Shown here piece after piece: positions 1 to 6,131 of a DNA stretch of 6,131 bases (position 1 is its first letter; every line of letters starts with the position of its first letter). Where the stretch lies: assembly GCA_022710245.1 (NCBI GenBank), contig JAKLHH010000495.1, positions 1-6,131 on the forward strand. The letters run 5' to 3'. Below the pieces are notes generated by a model. It had not been told where the DNA came from. It did no database searches and was given only the letters and a program-made list of their open reading frames with translations. This stretch comes from Myxococcota bacterium. GTDB taxonomy: Bacteria; Myxococcota; Polyangia; GCA-2747355; JAKLHH01. A program made the position numbers and the translations under genes.

Positions 1-1316
<1,316 letters not shown>

Positions 1317-1427
1317 GAAGGCCTCCCGATGAGCGCGATGATAACTCCCCCTCCCGCCTCCACGCTACTCCCGCCGTGGCCTCTCAGCGTTGGACGCGAG
1401 CCACCATGCGCGCTACCTTCCCCCCCG
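1317..1427. promoter_or_regulatory. Divergent intergenic region between dnaK and the GH35-like gene
   Basis: These 111 bases must hold the promoters of two diverging genes. For dnaK, TATCAT on the minus strand (1343 to 1338) is a reasonable -10 hexamer. It would start transcription near 1331 and leave a leader of about 15 bases containing the Shine-Dalgarno site. I see no convincing -35 at 16-18 bases, and no sigma-32 type CCCCAT box or CIRCE inverted repeat. For the rightward gene, TTGGAC (1390-1395) and TACCTT (1414-1419) are spaced by 18 bases, and the predicted start falls at or just before the ATG at 1428. All assignments rest on short degenerate motifs in GC-rich DNA and are weak. Confidence 0.35.
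1322..1327 (-). promoter_or_regulatory. Shine-Dalgarno site of dnaK
   Basis: On the minus strand this reads GGGAGG, followed by CCTTC and the ATG at 1316. A near-perfect anti-16S match at five-base spacing fixes the dnaK start. Confidence 0.8.
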
Positions 1428-3479
1428 ATGACGAGCGACCGCGTGACCATCGGCGCCACTGGCCTGTGCCTGCGAGGCGGTGAGGGCGCGGCGCCGCGCG
1501 AGGTCCCCCTCCTCTCGGGCGCCGTGCACTACTTCCAGCTCCCACGCCGCCACTGGGGCGCCTGCCTCGACGCGGTCGTCGAGCTCGGCCTGCCGCTCGT
1601 GGAGAGCACCGTCCCCTGGTCGATCCACGAGCGGCCGGGCGGCCACCTCGACCTCGAGGGCAAGGCGGGGAGCGATCGCTGGGAGCGCGACCTCGGCGGC
1701 TTCCTCGACGCCTGCGCCGAGCGCCGGCTCCTCGTCCTGCTGCGCCCGGGGCCGAGCCTGAGCGAGGAGCTGACCGGTGGCGGTCTGCCCGAGCGCGTGC
1801 TGCGCGACGAGCGCTGCCTGGCGCGGGGGCCCGACGGCGGCCGCGTGCTGCTGCCGCTCCCGCCGCGCTTCACCCCGCTCCCCTCTTACGCGAGCGAGCG
1901 CTTCCTCGAGGAGGCGGGCGGCTGGCTGGCCGCGGTCGGGGCCTTCCTCGCGCCGCGCTGCTGGCCGGCGGGGCCGGTGGTCGGGGTGCAGGTCGAGGGC
2001 GGCGGCTGGCTGCGCGCCGCGGCCTACGATCAGGACTACCACCGCGAGGCGATCGCGCGCTACCGCGCCTTCCTCGGCGAGCGCCACCCGGACGGCCTGC
2101 CCGAGGGCTACCGCGGGACGCCGCTCGCGGAGCTCGAGCCCCCGCGCCGCTTCGACGCGGAGGCGCTGGCGGCGCTGGTGCCGCACCTCGACTGGCTGGC
2201 CTTCAAGGAGGACCTCCAGCTGCGGACCCTCGGCGTCCTCGGTGGGGTGCTGCGCGCGGCCGGCGTCGAGGTGCCGCTGCTCCATGATCTCGCGGCCGGC
2301 CTCGAGGGCGGCTCGGGGATCGCCGGGGCCGAGCGCGTCGTCGACCTGGCCGGGACCACCCTCCACGCCCACGCGCGGAGCGCGGACAGCCTGCGCCGCA
2401 GCGTCCTCCGCCTGGCCGGCTCGAGCCGGTTGCCCTACGTCGCCGAGCTGGGCCTCGGGGGCTCGCCGCTCTGGCTGCCGGGCGGACCCGCGGACGAGCT
2501 CCGCGCGCCGCTGGCCGCGCTGATGCACGGCGCGCGCGGGTGGAACCTCCACATGCTGGTCGAGCGCGATCGCTGGTACGGCGCGCCGATCGGCCCGACC
2601 GGCGCCCGGCGCGGGCAGCGCTACGAGGCGCTGCGCCGCCTGATCGCCGCGGTGAAGGACGCGCGCCTCCCCGAGCTCACGCGAGAGGCGCCGCTCGGCC
2701 TCCTCGAGGTCCCGGAGTACGCGCGCCTCGAGCGCTGCGCCTCGCTCCTCGATCCGCTGCCGCAGGCCGCGCTCGCGCTCGTCGGGCTCGGCGCCGAGGA
2801 GCTGGCCAGCGACGAGCGGAGCGGGCTCGAGGCGCCCCTCGCGCTGGAGCACGCGCGCCTCTCGCGCCTCGCCGAGGAGGCGCTCGGGAGCCTGGGGCTC
2901 GGCTACTGCCGCGTGCAGCCGGGGGCGCTGGCGCGGGCGGCGGCCGGCGGGCTGCGGCTCCTCCTGGCGCCGAGCTTCGACTTCATGGACGCGGAGCTGC
3001 TCGAGGAGCTGGGGCGCTTCGTCGCCGGGGGTGGGCGCCTGATCCTGGCGCCGCGGCGGCCGCGCCTCGACGGGGCGATGCGACCGCTCGCGCGCGAGCT
3101 CCCTGGCCACGTGCTGGCGAGCGAGGCCGAGCTCCCGCGCGTCCTCGCGGCGGAGGCCGCGGCGCTCGGGCTGGTCGCCGTCGAGCGCGAGCCCGCCGAG
3201 GTCGAGCTCGCGCTCCTGCGCGAGGGTGGGCGCGTGGCGGCGCTCTTCCTGGCGAACCACGGCCCGCGCGAGGTGAGCGCGCGGGTCCCGGGGCTCGCCC
3301 TCGAGGGGCGCCTCTTCGACGCGCTCGATGGCGCCCCGCTCGATCTCGCGAGCGGCGTGCACCTCGCGGCCGGCCAGGTGCGCCTGGCCCGGCTCGCCCT
3401 CGAGGAGCGCGCGCGAGCCGGCGAGGGTCAGGCCGCCTCGCGGAGCACGAGCGCGGGGGTCGCGGGAGGTGGTGCGTGA
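1428..3479 (+). CDS. GH35-like (beta-galactosidase fold) protein, acid/base residue apparently absent
   Basis: 683 residues with no signal peptide or membrane segment, so probably cytoplasmic. The N-terminal TIM barrel has the glycoside hydrolase family 35 signature series: [14 protein letters not shown] (30-43), TVPWSIHE (61-68), [18 protein letters not shown] (92-109), [14 protein letters not shown] (112-125) and GPVVGVQVE (182-190), then [11 protein letters not shown] (339-349) and [19 protein letters not shown] (371-389). Family 35 enzymes cleave terminal beta-galactose by a retaining mechanism. Their acid/base Glu sits in a VENEYG-type motif, but here that stretch is VEGGGW, putting Gly192 at the Glu position. 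Glu340 is a plausible nucleophile equivalent. Residues about 480-560 (with [10 protein letters not shown] at 511-520 and [12 protein letters not shown] at 531-542) resemble the GATase-like middle domain of GH35/GH42 proteins, and about 590-655 look like a C-terminal beta-sandwich. The chosen ATG keeps the first barrel strand and leaves dnaK clear; no Shine-Dalgarno precedes it. The frame stays open far upstream, but that part lies antisense to dnaK and is not real. The gene is coupled to the next one by a four-base overlap. The fold is fairly sure; activity and substrate are not. Confidence 0.85.
   Translation: MTSDRVTIGATGLCLRGGEGAAPREVPLLSGAVHYFQLPRRHWGACLDAVVELGLPLVESTVPWSIHERPGGHLDLEGKAGSDRWERDLGGFLDACAERRLLVLLRPGPSLSEELTGGGLPERVLRDERCLARGPDGGRVLLPLPPRFTPLPSYASERFLEEAGGWLAAVGAFLAPRCWPAGPVVGVQVEGGGWLRAAAYDQDYHREAIARYRAFLGERHPDGLPEGYRGTPLAELEPPRRFDAEALAALVPHLDWLAFKEDLQLRTLGVLGGVLRAAGVEVPLLHDLAAGLEGGSGIAGAERVVDLAGTTLHAHARSADSLRRSVLRLAGSSRLPYVAELGLGGSPLWLPGGPADELRAPLAALMHGARGWNLHMLVERDRWYGAPIGPTGARRGQRYEALRRLIAAVKDARLPELTREAPLGLLEVPEYARLERCASLLDPLPQAALALVGLGAEELASDERSGLEAPLALEHARLSRLAEEALGSLGLGYCRVQPGALARAAAGGLRLLLAPSFDFMDAELLEELGRFVAGGGRLILAPRRPRLDGAMRPLARELPGHVLASEAELPRVLAAEAAALGLVAVEREPAEVELALLREGGRVAALFLANHGPREVSARVPGLALEGRLFDALDGAPLDLASGVHLAAGQVRLARLALEERARAGEGQAASRSTSAGVAGGGA
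3464..3469 (+). promoter_or_regulatory. Shine-Dalgarno site deciding the GTG start at 3476
   Basis: GGGAGG lies inside the end of the GH35-like gene, six bases ahead of the GTG at 3476. It is the strongest ribosome site near this junction. It supports a GTG start over the long upstream extension of the same frame, which only shadows the GH35-like gene. Confidence 0.75.
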
Positions 3480-4606
3480 TCAGCCGCGACCTCGAGCTCC
3501 GCGACCTCGACCCCGAGCACTGGACGAACCTCCACCGCCTGATGCACCCGCCGCCTGGAGGCGACCCCCAGCCGATGGGGTGGAGCCCGCTCGCGCGGTT
3601 CGCGCGCCCCGCGGCGGCGCCGACGCCGAGCCTCGCGCTCTCGCCGGCGATGCCCGCGCTGGTGCTGCTCAAGGGAGGGCGCGTCGTCCGCATCGTGCGC
3701 TGGGGCGGCGGCACGCTGCCCGCCAGCGAGCTCGCCCTCCATCGCGGAGCGTCCGCAGGACGCGAGCAGGGCGACCTGCCGGCCGTGACCCCCGAGGCGC
3801 TGCGCGCGCTGCGGGAGCGGCACGGCCTGCCCTTCGTGGCCGCGGTGGAGACCGAGGCGCTCGCCGCGCTCTGGGCGGAGGCGCAGGCCGCGGTGAACCC
3901 GAACGACGACCAGGTGGCGCAGCTCCTCGCGCTGGCGCGGGTGCTCCGCGGCGCGCTCGGCAAGAGCGTGCACCTCGACCCGCCGATCGGCGCCACGCTC
4001 CCGCTGCCCAGCCCCGCGCTCCTGCAGACGACCTTCAACACGGTGCTCCCCGACGACCGCAGCCTGGTCTTCTACCTGACCGAGGGCGGGCGGCCGTGGA
4101 CCTCGCTGATCGCGGTGAAGCGCGGCGGCGACGTCACGCTGGTGACCACGCACGCGGCGATCGCGGATCGCGTCCTCTTCTCCGACCTCCGGCGCGACGC
4201 GCCGGCGGTGCTGCGCGCGGTGGCCGACCGCCTGGCGCCGCCGCACCTCGGCGTCTTCCTGCCGCTCCGCGTCTGGCACGAGCTCGTCGCCGGCGACCGC
4301 TCCGCCGTCGCGCGGGCGCTCGCCGCGCGGACCGCGCTCCTCGACCCCGCGCCGTCGTGGCTCCTCGCGCTGGTCGGGGCAGGCGCGGTGGCCGAGGCGG
4401 CCACGCGCTCGGCGCGCTTCGCGGGCAAGCTCCTCGCGGGCACGCGGCTCGGCGCGTTGCTCCCCGGCGCGGAGGCAGCGAGCCGGCTGGTGCAGTCGGC
4501 GGCGAGCCCCCTCGAGGCGCTCGGCCTCGACCCCTGGGACCTCCTGCTCTGGGCGCGCGACTGGGCGCGCCGGCTGGAGCTCGAGCGCGAGCGGTTCCGG
4601 CGCTGA
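3476..4606 (+). CDS. Uncharacterised 376-residue protein coupled to the GH35-like gene
   Basis: I do not recognise this family. The protein starts at a GTG whose last two bases begin the TGA stop of the preceding gene (GTGA overlap) with a good Shine-Dalgarno site, so translation is almost certainly coupled. It has no signal peptide and no Cys-rich or nucleotide-binding motif. What can be seen: an acidic, Trp-containing N-terminus (LRDLDPEHW, 8-16); a Pro/Ala-rich stretch (about 25-60); a beta-hairpin-like segment ([16 protein letters not shown], 61-76); a helical region (about 95-160); a central mixed region with [10 protein letters not shown] (196-205) and [13 protein letters not shown] (211-223); and an Ala/Leu-rich C-terminus with a mildly hydrophobic segment ([15 protein letters not shown], 285-299), too weak to call a membrane helix. 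It ends in a charged Arg/Glu helix (about 360-376). The paired hairpin segments suggest two related alpha/beta halves, which is inference. Codon use matches its neighbours, so it is a real gene. Context suggests a partner of the GH35-like protein. Confidence 0.85.
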   Translation: MISRDLELRDLDPEHWTNLHRLMHPPPGGDPQPMGWSPLARFARPAAAPTPSLALSPAMPALVLLKGGRVVRIVRWGGGTLPASELALHRGASAGREQGDLPAVTPEALRALRERHGLPFVAAVETEALAALWAEAQAAVNPNDDQVAQLLALARVLRGALGKSVHLDPPIGATLPLPSPALLQTTFNTVLPDDRSLVFYLTEGGRPWTSLIAVKRGGDVTLVTTHAAIADRVLFSDLRRDAPAVLRAVADRLAPPHLGVFLPLRVWHELVAGDRSAVARALAARTALLDPAPSWLLALVGAGAVAEAATRSARFAGKLLAGTRLGALLPGAEAASRLVQSAASPLEALGLDPWDLLLWARDWARRLELERERFRR

Positions 4607-4683
4607 TTCGCCCTTGTCGAGGGGCGGAGCGCAGCGCACGGGCGCAGTTCCACTCCAGGCAGGGATGGCGTATAAGGACGCTC
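4607..4683 (+). promoter_or_regulatory. Intergenic spacer with candidate hairpin and promoter / ribosome site for the sugar genes
   Basis: This 77-base gap separates the two operons. At 4609-4626, CGCCC and GGGCG can form a short hairpin directly after the upstream stop, but no T-run follows, so an intrinsic terminator is doubtful. Near the right end, TATAAG (4671-4676) looks like a -10 hexamer, with a poor -35 (TTCCAC, 4648-4653) 17 bases earlier. AAGGA at 4674-4678 overlaps it and sits five bases before the ATG at 4684, exactly where a Shine-Dalgarno belongs. One transcript cannot use both fully. The Shine-Dalgarno reading is the simpler one, with the promoter further upstream. Confidence 0.4.
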
Positions 4684-5262
4684 ATGAGCGAGCATCCTGA
4701 CGTCTTCATTCACCCCACCGCCACCGTCGATCCCGGCGCCATCATCGGCCGGGGCACCAAGATCTGGCACTACTGCCACGTGATGAAGGGCGCGCGCCTC
4801 GGCGAGCGCTGCATCCTCGGCCAGAACGTCTTCGTCGGCGCCACGGCCGTCATCGGCGACCGGGTCAAGATCCAGAACAACGTCTCGGTCTACGACGCGG
4901 TCACCCTCGAGGACGAGGTCTTCTGCGGGCCGTCGATGGTCTTCACCAACGTGATCGTGCCGCGCGCCTTCATCGAGCGGAAGAACGAGTACCGCCCGAC
5001 GCGGATCTGCAAGGGCGCGACCCTCGGCGCGAACAGCACCATCCTCTGCGGTCACACCGTCGGCGCCTACGCGCTGGTCGGCGCGGGCGCGGTGGTGACG
5101 CGCGACGTGCGGGCGTACGCGCTGGTCCTCGGCGTGCCGGGGCGGCAATCGGGCTGGGTCTGCCGCTGCGGGATCACGCTGCGCGAGGAGGCCGGCGCGC
5201 TCGTCTGCCCCGAGTGCGGCGCCCGCTACCGCGCGGGCGAGGCGCTCGAGGAGCTGCGATGA
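4684..5262 (+). CDS. wlbB: UDP-2-acetamido-3-amino-2,3-dideoxy-glucuronate N-acetyltransferase (WlbB/WbpD type)
   Basis: 192 residues, the normal size for this family (also called WbpD). Known members move acetyl from acetyl-CoA to the 3-amino group of a UDP-uronic acid, giving UDP-2,3-diacetamido-2,3-dideoxy-glucuronate for O-antigen or capsule. The protein is a left-handed beta-helix (trimer in relatives). Hexapeptide turns run from about 8 to 150, including [20 protein letters not shown] (9-28), [15 protein letters not shown] (45-59) and [16 protein letters not shown] (127-142). Diagnostic family strings are [17 protein letters not shown] (61-77), [10 protein letters not shown] (81-90), [10 protein letters not shown] (97-106) and [14 protein letters not shown] (110-123). 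After GVPGRQSGW (150-158) comes a tail with C160-x-C162 and C175-x-x-C178, a zinc-ribbon-like knuckle. The start has AAGGA five bases upstream. It overlaps the following oxidoreductase by four bases, matching the usual pairing of 3-dehydrogenase and N-acetyltransferase. Related 3-N-acyltransferases act on dTDP-sugars, so the exact nucleotide sugar is inferred. Confidence 0.93.
   Translation: MSEHPDVFIHPTATVDPGAIIGRGTKIWHYCHVMKGARLGERCILGQNVFVGATAVIGDRVKIQNNVSVYDAVTLEDEVFCGPSMVFTNVIVPRAFIERKNEYRPTRICKGATLGANSTILCGHTVGAYALVGAGAVVTRDVRAYALVLGVPGRQSGWVCRCGITLREEAGALVCPECGARYRAGEALEELR
5248..5253 (+). promoter_or_regulatory. Shine-Dalgarno site of the oxidoreductase gene
   Basis: GAGGAG lies within the last codons of the acetyltransferase gene, five bases before the ATG at 5259. 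Together with the ATGA stop/start overlap it supports translational coupling and fixes the start. Confidence 0.7.
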
Positions 5263-6131
5263 GCGAGCCGAAGGAGGCGCCGCCGAAGGGCGTCGCCAAG
5301 GACAGCACACCCGTCACCGTCGCCGTCGTCGGCGCCGGCTACTGGGGACGCAACTACGTCCGCAACCTGCAGGCGCTCCCCGAGGCGCGGCTCACCTGGG
5401 TCTGCGACATCGACGAGCAGGCGCGGCGGCGGGCGGCGCGGGCCGCGCCGGAGGCCCGGGTCACCGCCGAGCTCGCCGAGGCGCTCGCCGACCCCGAGCT
5501 GCGCGCGGTCGTGATCGCGACCAACGCCGCGCACCACCACGCGCACACGCTGGCCGCGCTCCGGGCCGGCAAGCACGTCCTCGTCGAGAAGCCGATGGCG
5601 ATCTCGGTGGCGCAGGCCGAGGAGATGGTCGCCGAGGCCGAGCGCGCCTCGCGGCAGCTGATGGTCGGCCACCTGATGCTCTTTCACCCGGCGGTGGAGC
5701 GGCTGCGTCAGCTGATCGCGGCCGGCGAGCTCGGCCGGGTCTACTACATGTACGCCTCGCGGGTGAACCTCGGCCGCGTCCGCCGCGACGAGAACGCGCT
5801 CTGGAGCTTCGCGCCGCACGACCTCGGCATCGTCCTCGAGCTCCTGCAGGCGAGCCCCGAGGAGGTCTCGGCGCGCGGCGAGTGCTATCTGCAGCCGGGC
5901 ATCGAGGACGTGGTCTTCGTCAACCTGCGCTTCCCCGACCGCACGATGGCGCAGATCCAGCTCTCCTGGCTCGACCCGCACAAGGAGCGCGAGATTGTGC
6001 TGGTCGGCACGAAATCAATGGTCGTCTTCGACGACATGTCGCCGATGGAGCCGATCCGGGTATACCATAAAGGCGCGGACGTGACCGGCAAGCTCGACGG
6101 CCCCGCGCTGGTGACGGTGCGCCACGGTGAC
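5259..6131 (+). CDS. Gfo/Idh/MocA-family sugar oxidoreductase (3' end missing, runs off right edge)
   Basis: 291 codons are present, of about 330-370 usual for the family. An N-terminal Rossmann fold follows an 18-residue polar leader: [10 protein letters not shown] (23-32, GxGxxG), an acidic end to the second strand (VCDID, 48-52), [14 protein letters not shown] (84-97) and the family signature HVLVEKPMA (106-114) with Lys111. The substrate domain then shows [14 protein letters not shown] (136-149), GELGRVYYM (156-164) and [10 protein letters not shown] (183-192), where His187 and Asp188 fit the usual catalytic His-Asp pair. Such enzymes oxidise a sugar hydroxyl with NAD(P). Next to a WlbB-type acetyltransferase, the expected job is C3 oxidation of UDP-GlcNAc-uronate, the step that prepares the sugar for transamination. 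The sequence is not especially close to Bordetella WlbA as I remember it, so I give no symbol; it may belong to a sister group acting on another nucleotide sugar. AT-ending codons cluster near the right edge (5994-6071). Confidence 0.88.
   Translation, partial: MSEPKEAPPKGVAKDSTPVTVAVVGAGYWGRNYVRNLQALPEARLTWVCDIDEQARRRAARAAPEARVTAELAEALADPELRAVVIATNAAHHHAHTLAALRAGKHVLVEKPMAISVAQAEEMVAEAERASRQLMVGHLMLFHPAVERLRQLIAAGELGRVYYMYASRVNLGRVRRDENALWSFAPHDLGIVLELLQASPEEVSARGECYLQPGIEDVVFVNLRFPDRTMAQIQLSWLDPHKEREIVLVGTKSMVVFDDMSPMEPIRVYHKGADVTGKLDGPALVTVRHGD

Noticed and set aside
1413..3362. Minus-strand open frame of 649 codons opposite the GH35-like gene
   Set aside because: Arg/Ala/Glu-rich translation with no recognisable motif; it mirrors the codon bias of the plus-strand gene, which has clear GH35 motifs.
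2540..3475. Upstream extension of the frame of the unknown 376-residue protein
   Set aside because: It overlaps the GH35-like gene and translates to Arg/Ala/Pro-rich low-complexity sequence. The GTG at 3476 with its Shine-Dalgarno is the better start.
4609..4626. Intrinsic terminator after the unknown gene
   Set aside because: Only a five-pair hairpin is possible and no T-run follows it, so it is mentioned only as a possible structure.
3428..4639. Minus-strand open frame of 403 codons opposite the unknown gene
   Set aside because: Arg/Glu/Gly-rich with no motifs. Codon-position bias and the coupled overlap favour the plus strand.
4072..5310. Minus-strand open frame of 412 codons spanning the spacer and the acetyltransferase gene
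   Set aside because: It is antisense to a clearly recognisable acetyltransferase and crosses two gene ends; composition is typical of a GC-rich shadow frame.
5226..5981. Minus-strand open frame of 251 codons opposite the oxidoreductase gene
   Set aside because: Antisense to an unambiguous Rossmann/EKP oxidoreductase; no motif of its own.

Overview
This is a very GC-rich window; most codons end in G or C, and long open frames appear on both strands simply because stop codons are rare. It holds five protein genes and no RNA gene, mobile element or CRISPR array that I can see. The GC bias, the DnaK variant and the neighbourhood of surface-sugar genes fit a high-GC environmental proteobacterium-like organism. 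Myxococcota or a related former deltaproteobacterial group is my best guess, but that is inference, not proof.

Left part (1-1316, minus strand): the first 438 codons of an Hsp70/DnaK chaperone, cut by the left edge inside the substrate-binding domain. It is transcribed leftwards from a short divergent intergenic region (1317-1427).

Middle part (1428-4606, plus strand): a two-gene, translationally coupled unit. The first gene is a glycoside hydrolase family 35-like protein with a GATase-like middle domain and a C-terminal beta domain. It appears to have lost the conserved acid/base glutamate. The second gene starts inside the stop codon of the first (GTGA overlap) and encodes a 376-residue protein that I do not recognise.

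Right part (4684-6131, plus strand): a second coupled pair joined by an ATGA overlap. It encodes a WlbB/WbpD-type left-handed beta-helix N-acetyltransferase carrying a C-terminal four-cysteine zinc-ribbon-like tail, then a Gfo/Idh/MocA-family NAD(P)-dependent sugar oxidoreductase cut by the right edge. Together they look like the start of a locus making a 3-acetamido nucleotide sugar (of the UDP-2,3-diacetamido-uronic acid kind) for O-antigen, capsule or exopolysaccharide. The expected partner, a PLP-dependent sugar aminotransferase, would lie beyond the right edge.

The most unusual items are the apparently acid/base-less GH35-like protein and its unknown coupled partner. Nothing here by itself proves a new system.
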